Assembly: GCA_964642165.1 (NCBI GenBank)
Contig: CAZXOC010000011.1
Coordinates: 1 to 52,611 of the forward strand
DNA: 52,611 nucleotides
Direction of reading: 5' to 3'
Source of the DNA: CAYRVX01 sp964642165
GTDB lineage: Bacteria > Planctomycetota > Phycisphaerae > SM23-33
Shown here: positions 22,201 to 34,200 of the stretch, piece after piece
Layout: each line of letters opens with the position of its first letter
Numbering within the stretch: the stretch's first letter is position 1
The notes under the pieces: model-generated
The model's database searches: none
Seen by the model: only the letters and a program-made list of their open reading frames with translations
What the model was told of the DNA's origin: nothing
Position numbers and translations under genes: made by a program

Positions 22201-25200
22201 TCCACCAGCACGTCGGGCGCCAGGGGCGTGCCGTCGTTGATGGTCACCGTGAGCGGCTGCGTCAATTGGCCGTTGATCCTCAGCTTGAACGTCGCCTGGG
22301 CCGCGCCGCTGTCCGGAACGACCGCCTCCGAGAGCCCCTTGATGCCGAAGCCGCGCAGGTTGAGCACGTGCAGCAGGTAGTAGTCCGGCACGCCCGCGTA
22401 CTCCTCCACGGGAATCAGCGACAGCTCCGCCTGCGGGTCGTACACGTCGGCGGCGAAGAGGTACGCGTTCGGCCCGTCCCACTCGACGCCGCTCCAGTCC
22501 TCGACCAGGTCGCCCTCCCAGAGCTTCTGGTCGAGCACGTTGTCGAACTCGACGGCGATCATGTCGGCGGACAGGTTGCCCGTGTCGATGTCGCCGAAGG
22601 CGTACTCGGCCATGGGGGTGGGGATGATGTACCAGTCCCCGCCGTCGGCGATGTTGAACGACAGGTTGCTGACGGTCGTCTCGGCGGCCGTCCGGATCAT
22701 GTCCAGCAGCGACCCGAAGACCGGGGAGTCGTTCGCGCCGCTGTCGTTGTTGCGCGTGACGTACTCGAAGCGGTCCGGACCGACGCCGCGGTGGCCGACG
22801 ATCAGGTCCGGCCCGGGCCCGCCGGTGACCTCGTCGTCGCCCCAGCCGCCGGCGATGAAGTCCGCGTCCGTCCCGCCGTCGATGCGGTCGTCGAGGTAGC
22901 CGCCGTACAGGCGGTCGTTGCCCGCCCCGCCGTAGATCTCCAGCGCGCCGATGCTCGCCCCGGCCTGGTAGTTGCCCTGCTTGATGCCCCATTCCGGGTC
23001 GCCGTCGATGACCGTCCCGTCGGCCAGCGGGATGACGTATTCGTCGGTCTCGTCGCCGCCGCCGCGGACCTCGTCGTCGCCCGCGCGCGTCTCGAAGACC
23101 GTATGCTCCACCCGCACCGGCTGGTAGAAGGCGTAGTGCTGCACGTACGCCTGCGCCACGCCGGAGTGCCCCTGCCCGACCTCGAAGTGCATCTCGTCGG
23201 CGGCGCCCGCGATGTTGGTGATGGACCATTCGGTCCCGGAGATGTACGCCGACAGCGTCAACCGCGTGCCGTCCACGCCCACCACGAACACGTCCTTCAG
23301 CCCCTGCTCCGCGATCTCCTCGTTCAGGGCGATGGCCAGCTCGGCGAGGTTGGCGTTGCCGGACGTATCGTCGGCCTCCAGCGACAGGATAGCGGTCTCG
23401 ATCTCCCCCTCGGGCAGGAAGCGCCACTGGAGCTCCAGCGACGCGGCGCCGCCGAGAAGGACCCCGTCCTCCGGCGCGTCGTCCGTCGCCCGGACGGTCG
23501 AGGGCACCAGCCGCTCCTGCGTCAGGAACTCCTGGTTCGCCACGTCCCACACCAGCGCCGTCACCTCGTAGCGCTGGAGGTCGTTCTTGAACCGAATGGC
23601 CACGTGATCCGGCACGGGGCGCCCGAGGCGGTCCAGGTCGCCGCCCAGGTACAGCACGCGGTCCTCGCCCGGCCCGCCGTCGAAGCGGTCGGTGAGGGTC
23701 AGCGGCCCGGCGTCGTCTGTCGGACCCAGCGCCTGCGGGATCACCTGGAACGTGTCGTCGCCCTCGCCGCCGAAGAGCAGGTCGCTCTCCTGGTAGTCCA
23801 TCCCGCCGGTGAGGACGTCGTTGCCCTCTTCGCCGAAGATCCAGTCCTCGCCCGGCCCGCCGCGGAGGACGTCGTGGCCCTCGCCGCCGAGGATCACGTC
23901 CTTGCGTACCACGTCGCGCCGGCTGCCCAGCTCGACCTCCGCCGGCTCGGACCCGTCGCCCAGGTCGATCGTCACGTCGTAGATCGTCGGCGTGAAGTTG
24001 GGGGCGGAGACCTGGAGGTAGTACGTCACGCCGGCCTCGAAATCGGCGTAGTCGCCGAAGTTCAGCGACGTGCTCGCCTCGCCCGCCAGGTCCAGCACGA
24101 TATCGCCGGTCGTCCCGACGTCGGGCGCCAGCTCGTAGCGCGTCGGCGCGGCGTGCTCCGGATCCACGTGCGTGACCTTCAGGAAGTGCTCGCCTTCCGT
24201 GCAGCAGGCCGACAGGACCGCCGAGGGCAGCTCGCCCTCCACGTTCGACTCGGTCGTCGCCTCCGCCAGCAGCACGCCGTCGGCGTCGTACAGGGCGATC
24301 CGCAGCGCCCCGACGGCGTCGAGCTGCCGCAGCTCGACCTCGAAGTCGATCTCGATCTCGAGTTCGTTCTCCTCCACCGCCGGCTCGTCGGCCGTCAGCG
24401 TGAAGCGGAACCAGTCGGCGTCCGCGGCGTGGTGCATCGTCAGGCCGGTCACCTTGTCCAGCTCGCCGATCGGGTCGAGGCTCCAGGCCGTCCCCCGCAC
24501 ATCCGTCTCCTGGCCGGACGCGAAGCCCAGCACTTCGGCGTCCTCGATGGCCATCGCCGTGATGCCCGAGCCGAGCTTGGGCACGATCGCCAGGTGCCCC
24601 TCGTGCTCGCCGGCGGCCAGCAGGTGGCCCACGCCGGCCTCGCCCAGCGCCGCGTCGAGATCGTCGACCAGGTCGAGGATGTAGACGTTGTCGAGGGTCT
24701 CGGCCGCCGGCAGTTCGACGGTGACCGGGCTGCTCGCCTCGCCGTTGAGGACCAGCGAGAACGCGACGTCCTCGGTGAGCGTCCACTCGGTCAGCGCTTC
24801 GGCCGCCACGAGCTTCTCCGTCGCGTCCGGCGTGACGGGCAGCGCCGCGCCGGCGTTGCTCAGCACCTCGACCAACTCGCCCTGTTCATCGACCGCGCGG
24901 ATGCTGACGAGCAGCTCATCCGCTGTCGAGGCGCTGCGGATGTGAATGCCGCCCGACGGGTTCATCTCCGCCAGCCGGAAGCTGTACCAGTCCACGTCCT
25001 CGGGGTTGTCGATGGTCAGGCCCGTGAACGACGCGCTGCCGGCGATGGTCTCGCCGTCGGCCGTCTGGTCGTCCGCGAGGCCCAGCTCGTCGCGCGCCGC
25101 GGCGTTGGTGTCCACGACGACCAGCGACGCGCCGCTCCCGGCGGCCGTGGTGCGAAGCGCCCCCTGCCCGTTCAGCTCGACGGCCGCCACCTCGCTGCCC

Positions 25201-28200
25201 AGCCCCGCGGTTGTGAGCACGTCGTTGAGGTTGCCCAGCAGCTCGCCGAGGCTGGTGTTGCCCGTCGTCGCGTCGTGGGACAGGAGCACCTCGACGGGCT
25301 CGCCGCCGTTGATGGAGACCAGGAACCACGCCGGGCCCGTCAGCTCGTAGGTGGAGGGGCTGAACAGCAGGGCGGCCTGGCCGGCCAGCGGGAAGGCCCG
25401 GTCGGCGTCGTCCGCGTCGCCGGCGACCTCGTTCCGCTTCGTCGCGTCGGCCTGGTCCACGAGGATGACGTTGCCCGCGAGGATCTCGACGTGGTCGTCG
25501 CCCGCGCCGGCGTCGATCCAGACGGTCTTCTGCACGGTCGGGCCGACGGTCACCCGGTCGTTGCCCGCCAGGGCGTCGACGATGATCGCCAGGAAGTCGC
25601 CCTCCGGCGGCAGCAGGTTGTTCACCAGCTCGACCGTCTCGAAGTCGAGGTCGCGCTCGTCGGGGTCGGCGTCGCGGAACGCCTCCACGTCCGCCAGGAC
25701 GTCCGCCGGCTCCCAGATGTAGTTGCCGTCGTCGTCGGTGGCGTTGAAGTCCAGGCGCACCTGCGCGTCGAAGCTGTAGTTGCCGTTGTTGTTCGTCAGG
25801 CGCGTGATGAGGTGGTGGTCGGCCAGCAGGCCCGGCTCGGTCACGAAGTCCACGCTGATCACGTCGTCCGCGTCCGTGCCGCCGTAGTACCAGACCTTGT
25901 TCGTCGCGCGGGCGTAGGCCTTCCAGGCGTCGTCGGCGGATACGCCGTAGCCCGTCTCGAACAGCTCGCCGCTGCTCGTGAACAGCCGGTCGGCCCCGCC
26001 GTTGCCGTAGAGGAAGTCCAGCCCCGTCCCGCCGTACAGGTCGTCGGCGTTGATCTCCCCGAGCATGCGGTTCAGGCCCGTGTCCTCGAGGACGTACGCC
26101 CCGCCGCCGTCGTCGTTGTAGCGCTTCCCCGTCGCCGGGTCCATCCAGACGCCGAACGAGCCCGTGTCGATCTCGATGGCGCCCGTCGTCGACGACAGTG
26201 TCAGCCGGTCGCCGTCGACGCCGGCCGTCACGGCGCCCGCCAACTCCGGCTGCGCGTCGATCGAGTCCGTCAGGTCCTCCGCCAAGTTCGCCAGATTCAG
26301 GTTGTTGTCCGTCTGGCTCGCCGCAAGCGCCACCTCGTGGAACGTCTGTGCGCCGTCGACGCTGAGGAGGAAGGTCATGTTGTACGGTACCTTCCCATCT
26401 GTCGGGCCGGGGCGCGTGCCGACGAGCGCGGCCGGGCCCGAGGTCGACTCGGCCGACTGCCCGTTCAGGAACCGCAACCACGTGATGGCGCCGCTGGGAT
26501 CCCACGTCCAAGCCATCAGGTCGTTCGTGCCCTGCCCGCCGATGAGGTCGTCGTTGCCGCCTCCGGCATAGAGGCGGTCGCGGTCCACTTCCGTGCCGAC
26601 GCCGGGGCCGGCATCGCCCCAGAGGCGGTCGTCCTCGCCCCAGCCGTACAGCCGGTCGCTGCCCTTGCCGCCGTCGAGGCGATCGCGCCCGTCGCCGCCC
26701 ACCAGGATGTCGTTGCCCGGGCCGCCGTCGAAGACGCCCACCCAGTCGCGGCTGCGCTCGCTCAGCTCGGTCAGGTCCACCGCGTCGTCGCCCGTGGCGA
26801 AGGCGACCTGGTCGTCGCCCATCCCCGCCATCACGTTGAACTGCTCCACCAGCGGCGTGCCGTCGTGGTCCCGCCAGCCGATCGTCATCGCCTCGGCCTC
26901 CGGGTCCATCGGGTCCAGGTTGTACTCGACCTTCAGCAGCGCCACGCCCACCATGCCGTCGGCCAGGTGCAGCTCGTCCCGCGCGACCGCGTTGGTGCCC
27001 TCGACGATCACGAAGGCGTCGCGCAGGTAGCCGCGCGTCTCGATGCGGAAGCGGTTGCCCACCCGCACGACGGTGATGTCGTCGATGGTCGGGCCGTCGA
27101 CGAGGTCGTTCAGCGCGTCGAGCAGGGCGGCCTTGATGTCGTTCACCAGCTCGGTGATGGTCTCGTTGCCGGCGTCCGCCGCGACCTGGATCGGGCCGAC
27201 GACCACCTCCTCGGCGCCGGTGAGGTTCACACGCAGCGTGAACTCGGCCGTTCCGGTCAGGCGCCCGTCGCGCTCGAGCTCGTCCATCGACGTGATGCCG
27301 ACGTCCCTCTCGGCGATGGTGATCGTGTCGTGCCCGATCGACCCGCGGATCAGCAGGATGTCCGTGGCGTTGTCGTCGGGCACGTCGTTCTCGATCCGGC
27401 GCCCGAAGTGCCCGTCGATGACCTCGCCGAAGTCGGTGTAGTCCTCGTCGGTGTCGAGCTCGAGCATGTCGATGTCGTCGCCGCCGTAGAGCGTGTCCTG
27501 CCCGTTCTGCCCGACGAGGCGGTCCGAGCCGGAGCCCCCGTAGAGGATGTCGTTGCCGCCCCCGCCGTAGAGCTTCTCGTCGCCCGCGTCGCCGTAGAGG
27601 ATGTCGTCGGCGCCCAGGGTCGTCGCGAACGGGTTCGCCCCGTAGGCCGGGCCGCGAAGCCAGTCGCCCAGGATGTCGTCGTTGCCCCCGTCGCCGAACA
27701 TGATGTCCTTGCGGATGTTGCCGTAGAGGTAGTCGTTGCCGCTGCCGCCGTGCAGCTCGTCGCCGTACTCGAGGGCCTCGGTCTCGTAGTCCATCGAGGC
27801 GGCCCAGGCCCAGAGGTAGTCGGTCTCCGCCCCGCCCCAGAGGCGCTGGCCGGCAAGGTCCGCCCCGCCGGGGCCGTTGCCCCCGCCGCCGTAGAGGCTG
27901 TCGCTGCCGTCGCCCCCGTAGAGCTGATCGATGCCCATGTGCCCCCAGAGCTGGTCGTTGTTGCCCCCGCCGAGCATGATGTCCATCCCGTCGCGCCCGC
28001 GGAGGTCGTCGAAGCCCACGCCGCCGTCGATGTAGTCGTTCCCGCCCCCGCCCTCGAGCAGGTCGTCCATGCCGCCCCCGAAGATGTGGTCCGTATCGTC
28101 GCCGCCGAACAGCGTGTCGATGCCGTCTGCGGGCAGGCCGTTGACCGACAGGCTGCTCACCACCACCGGCGTGATCATCGGCGGGCTGTGGTACGACGGG

Positions 28201-31200
28201 CGCAGCGCCTCGGCCGCGATCCACCCCGGCGGGTACGTGAAGTTGCCCGGGATCGACAGGTCGAAGTTCGAGGCGCTGTAGCTCTCGATGCCGCCCCAGA
28301 TGATGTCGTTGCCCGCCTCGCCGTGGATCGTGTCGTCGCCCATGAACCCGATGAGCAGGTCGTCGCCGCCACCGCCGTAGACCTCGTCGTCGCCCTCGCC
28401 GGCGTAGATCCGGTCGTCCCCGCCGCCCGAGCGCAGGATGTCGTCGCCGCCGTGGCCGAAGATCAGGTTCTCCCCGGTGCCCGCCGTGATCGTGTCGTCG
28501 CCGGAGTTGCCCTCGACGTACTTGACGCCGTCGCCGAGGTCGGCCGTGTCGTTGCCGCTGCCGAGGTAGACCTCGTCGTTTCCGTCCCAGGTGGTGACCG
28601 TGTCGTTCTCGGCGCCGGAGTCGATGTAGTCGTCGCCGTCGTAGGACTGGATCACATCGGCCCCGCCGTCGGAACGGATGTCGTCCGCGCCGTGGTCGCC
28701 GTAGATCGTGTCCGGCCCGTCGCCGGAGACGATCGTCTGGACGACGTCCTCGCTGGGCGCCCCGCCGCCGCGGGCGTCGATGTAGTCCGTGCCGCTGCCG
28801 GTGGTGATGATCTCCGCGCCGTAGCCGCCGATGACCGTGTTGTCGCCGTCCCCGGCGTCGATCTCGTCGTCCTGGTCCCCGGAGTGGATGTAGTCGTTCC
28901 CGCCGCCGGCGAGGATCTCGTCCTCCCCGTCGTAGGAGTAGACCGTGTTGTCGCCCTCGCCGGCGTCGATCCAGTCGTCGCCGTAGTCGCCGTAGATCGT
29001 GTCGCCGCCCTCGCCGCCGGTGATGATGTGCTCGGCGTGCGGCTCGCCCGGACTGGGGTTGAACACGTCGCCGGCGTAGATCGTGTCGACGCCGCCCTCG
29101 CCGTGCAGCTCGTCGCTGTCCGGCCCGCCGTACATGTTGTCGTTTTCCGGGCCTCCATAGAGCACGTCGTTGCTGCGCTGGCCGTAGAGCCAGTCCGCGC
29201 CGCCCTCGCCGTAGAGCCAGTCGATGCCGACGCCGCCGTAGAGGTGGTCCGCGTCGTCGCCGCCGTAGAGGGTGTCCTGCCCCTCCTGGCCGTGCAGCTC
29301 GTCCGCGCCGGCGTCGCCGTGCAGCTCGTCGTTGCCCGAGTCGCCGTACAGCGTGTCGACGTCGGCGCCGCCGTACAGCTTGTCGTCGCCCTTGCCGCCG
29401 TTCAGCTCGTCGTTCCCCGCGTCGCCGAACAGCTCGTCGTCGCCCATTCCGCCGGTGATCGTGTCGATCCCCTCCCCGCCGTGGATCTCGTCGTCGCCGA
29501 AGCCGCCGTCGAGGATGTCGTCCCCGCCGTCGCCGTGGATCGTGTCGTCGCCGTCGCCCCCGGTCAGGCGGTCGACCCCCTCGCCGCCGGTCAGCGTCGT
29601 CGGGCCGTCGCCGGCCGTCAGGTTGTCGTCGCCGTTGCCGCCGATCAGCTCCGCCGGCTGGTCGAGATCGTCGTCGATCGTGACCGTGTCGCTGCCCTCC
29701 CCGCCGTCGGCGAAGATGCTGTTCACCCCGGTGTACCGCTGCTTGTGGCCGAAGCCCGAGACGATCACCTCGTCGGGCGTGGCGCCCCGCTCGAGGATGA
29801 CCAGCTCGTCGCCGTCGACGCCGCCCGGCTCGCGCAGGGGGGCGTTCGGCCCGATGTGGATCGTCATCAGCCCGCTGCCGTCCACGCTGGCGAGGACGGG
29901 ATCGTCGCTGACGGCGGGCTCGGGGTCCGGCCGCTCGGTCTCGGCCTCGAAGAGCGTCACGCGGGCGAGCTCGAAGCTGCCCTCCCAGCAGAGCGGGCAG
30001 AAGCCGACCTTCACGTAGGCCTCCAGGTAGGCCTCGGCCCGGAAGTTGATGTCGAAGATCCAGATCGGCCCCAGCAGGAAGTTCTCCCACAGCTCGCCGA
30101 TGCGGATCTTCCCGTCGTTGTCGTTGTCGTGGAAGTTGAAGCCGATGACGAGGTCGATGCCGCCGCCGACGCCGCCGCTGATGATGCCGAGGTTCACCTC
30201 CGCCGCGGCGAAGATGCCCCCGCCGACCTCCATCTCGTTGACGTCCTCGCCCGTGCCGTCGGGGTTCTTGCGGTCGGAGAGGTAGAGCCCGTTGAACAGC
30301 ATCAGCGGGTTGAAGGTCTCCGCGAAGTCGAAGAAGCCCTGCGTGTCGTACCCGACCGCGAAGTCGAACCAGGCGAAGATCCGCCCGCCCAGGCGGGCGC
30401 CCAGCGGGCCGATGATGTTGAAGAACTGGCTGTACGTGAAATCGATCCCGAACCTCGGGATGTCGTACGTGAACAGCACCACGTCCTGCTTGCCCATCAG
30501 GAGCTGGAAGACGCTCAGGGGGTTCTCCAGGATGGGGAACGCGATGCTGCCGCTGTCGTCCGCGCCGGTCGTGCCTTCCTGGTTCAGGCCGTTGGCGGAG
30601 TCGTAGTAGTCCTGGACGCCGCCCCCGGCCGCGCCCAGCGCGTCGTTCGTGTTGTAGCCGCTGGCCGCGTCGTCGTAGTTGTCCTCCGTGAGGTTGTAGT
30701 CCTGGATGCTGTCGGTCTTCGGGTCGAACTCGGTGATGACGAAGCCGCCCAGGTCGATCCACAGGTTGTCGCCGAAGTTGAGCATCGCCAGCAGGTCGGC
30801 GATCGTGTCGACGGCCTCGATGAAGTTCGCGACCTGCCCGTAGCCGAACAGCCTCGCCAGGTCGACCAGCGCGACCGGCGAGCCGGCCAGGTCCGAGATG
30901 ATCGGGATCGGGTCGGTCAGGATGTCCAGGACGGGGCGGACCGGGTCGATGATGTCGTTGACCGTCTCCAGCACGCCGCCGAACAGCCCGGTGAAGAACT
31001 CCCCGATGTTCAGGCGGATGTCGGTGAACTCCATGCCCGGGATGACGGCCTGGTAGTCCGTGCCCGTGCCGAACGTCCAGTACAGGTGGAACCGCGCGCC
31101 GATGGACGGGAAGTTCGTGTCGCCGCCGAGGCTCGCCAGCAGGTCCAGGTGGATCGACGCGTTGGCGTTCAGCTCGACGTCGAGGAGGTCGCCGTAGCTG

Positions 31201-34200
31201 CCCACGGAGGCCAGCTCCGCCAGCGAGAGCCTGCCGTCGGCGCCGCCGGTGCCGGGGTCGACCACGTCGATGGTGAACGCGCCGTTGAAGGCGTTCAGCA
31301 CGTCGTCGGTGCGCATCCGCTGTTCCATCGTCAGCTCGCCGGCGTTGAGCGTGTCCGCGTCGAGCTGGAGGAACAGGAGCTGGCCCGTGGCGTCCAGCGA
31401 CACCAGGCCGACCTCGAACTCGATCTCCAGCTCGTCGTCGTCGGAGACGTCGAAGTAGACGCCCAGGTCGCGGCTGACGCCGAAGCCGATGTCGAGCGAG
31501 AAGCCCATCTCGACGGCCACCTCGCCGTCGATGTCGAGCCCGAGCCCCGGCACGCCCATGTCCAGGTCGAACTTGTCGCCGAACTCGACGAAGCTCTGGG
31601 CGATCTGGATGGCGAAGTAGGCGTCGCTGACGCTGCTGCCGTCGGTGACGGTCTGGGCGAGGACGTCGTCGATGGTGATCTGCATGTCCCCGTTGCGGTC
31701 GCCGAGCCAGTCGACGCCCTCGGGGCCCAGCGCGGCGTAGACGGCCTGCTGCACGAAGGCCACGTCGCGCACGCCGTCGGTCGGGGCCTCCCCGCCGGTC
31801 GGCAGCGGCGGCTGGAGCAGCGCGCCGCTCACCTCGTCCCGCAGCGTCCGGAGGAACTCGGCCGCCGGCTTGAGCTTGTCGCCGATCAGCGGCAGCTCGA
31901 TGCCCAGCACCTCCCCGTCGAGCGCGTCGATCAGCAGGTTCAGCAGGCCCGCCCAGCCGCCGGCCATCACGTCCAGGGCGTCGCCGAGGTCCAGGTTGCT
32001 GATGAAGTTCTCCAGGTCCGGGCCGCTGAAGTCGATATTCCACGGCTCGTTGACGTTCGCCATGTGGATGACCAGGTCGCGGTGGCCGTCGCTGTCGTCG
32101 AGGTACGTCCCCTCGGTGGGGTAGAAGACCGGCAGCTCGGCGCGGGCGGAGGCGGTCACGCCGGCGTCGAGGTCGTCGGCGATGGCGCTGCCCTCGTCGA
32201 AGTAGTGGCGCCCGTCGCCGTTGCCGTTGGCGAGGGTGACGGAGAACGCCGCCGGGGCGTCGGGCATCAGGTCCATGTCCGTATCGACGCCCACGCCCAC
32301 CGCGCCCGGCTCGGCCGAGCTGCCGAGGAAGACGCCCAGCGGCCCCAGCGCCGCCTGGAACGCCAGGTCGCTCGCGAAGGCCCCGAAGCCCGCGCTCAGG
32401 GCGGTCTCGTCGTAGATGAACGGCTTCGGGTTGGCCGGGTCCGACAGGTCCACGCCGAACGCCATGTTCGCCGCCAGGTCGCCTTCGAGGCTCAGGCTCC
32501 CCTGCCCGCCGAGACCCACGTCCATCAGCGAAGACAGGGAGTCCAGCCCCATCTCGCTGAGGTCGAAGTTAAACGGCAGCGTCTCGCTGAGGAGCGTCTT
32601 GGCGTAGTCCAGGTCGACGCGCAGCGCCGGGCCCGTCGGGTCCAGCGAGACCGTCACGTCGACGGCCGGAACCTTGCCGTGGATGGCGTCGTTGATCGCG
32701 TCGGCCAGCTCGTCGAACGCCAGGGACGGGTCCTCCTGGAACTCGTCGAGGGCGTCGGCGAGGTCGCCCACGAAGGCGAACACGTCCTTGGGGCTCTTGT
32801 TGATCACGGGCAGCTTGGTGTCCATGATGCCCGTGCCGGCCATCTGGTCGATGAAGCCGATCGCCGCCAGGAGCATGCCCACCACGTCGCCCGACGAGAA
32901 GTCGCTGAAGTTGACCAGGTCGTCGAAGTTGTGGAACTGGATGTCGAAGGACGCCAGGTCCAGCTCTATCTCGCCGCCGACGACCTCGAAGACGGTCGGC
33001 CAGTTGATCGCGATGGTCGGGTTGCTGCCCGCCATCGAGCCGATGCCCCCGAACGTGGAGGTGACCTGGACGGGCAGGTTGAAGTCGGCCGAGGCCTCGA
33101 CGTACAGCGAGACCAGGTCGGCCGGGTTGGACAGCCCATTGTAGAGGTCGCTGATCGTCACGGGTCCGGGCAGGCCGGTGTCCGGGTCGGTCAGGGAGAT
33201 GGTGATCTCGGCGCCGACGGCGCCGCTGCCGTCGACGATGCTCAGGCCCACGAGCCCGAAGTTCGCGGTCGCGTTGATCGTCGGGGCCAGCAGGTCGATG
33301 CCCGCCACGAACGCCACGTCGTCGAGGAAGACGTGGTCGTCCATCAGGTCGCCGTGCAGCGCGCCGCCCTCGATCACGCCGTCGCCGTCGTCGTCCTTGA
33401 GCAGCAGCCCCAGGATGATCCCCGCCATGGACCCGCCCGCGGCGTTGATCTTGAACTCCGGCTCCGGCCCGGACGGCGTGGACGTGTCGGTGAGGACGAT
33501 GCGCTTGTCGGCCAGCTCGGCCGTCAGCTTGCCGCCGGACGGCGCCGCCAGCAGGGCGATCAGCTGCGCCAGCGTGCTGGTCGGCCCGAGGCTGTCGAGG
33601 TTCACGCCGTAGCTCGTGCCGTCGCGCAGCGTGATGGTCAGGTCGTCGGCGCCGTCGTCGGGGAACAGCCCGTCCCACGTCTTGGCCGGGTCGCGCGTCT
33701 TCCACTGGAGGATGTCGCCGAGGGTCGTCGCGCCGTCGACGGTGTAGGCCTCGCCGCGCGTCGAGAGGTCGATGCCCAGCGTGAAGGTCATGTCGACGTC
33801 CGGCTCGAGCGAGACCTCGCTGCCCGGGTCCACCGAGATGCCGCCGAGGTTCGCGGCCGGGTTGTCGCCGATGAGCCCCAGGTCGACCGTCGCCGCCAGG
33901 TCCGGCAGGATCTTCGCCAGGCTGAACTCGTATAGGAGCACGGGCACGTCGACGCCGTCGAACCCGGCCGGGGCCTCGCCGCGGGTTACCGCCGCCGAGT
34001 ACGTCGGGCTGTAGGTCAGCGACGTGATGCCCGGGATGAGGGCCAGCAGCTCCTGGGCCGTGCTGAACGCCGTCTCGTTCGGCTCGCTCTCGAGCAGATC
34101 GATCACGTCCTCGAGGAAGGCGTCGTTGATGCCGAGGATCTGCCCGACGGTCGCGCCGTCGGCGAACGGCACGGGCGCCGCCAGGACCTCGGACTCCTGG

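Noticed and set aside
27440..29650. CRISPR-like or satellite repeat array
   Set aside because: The DNA periodicity comes from RTX nonapeptide codons; units vary in sequence and there are no spacers.
16695..33935. Plus-strand open frame of about 5,746 codons
   Set aside because: Antisense shadow of the giant gene. Its great length comes from the rarity of T-rich stops opposite Asp/Gly/Val codons, not from selection on a protein.
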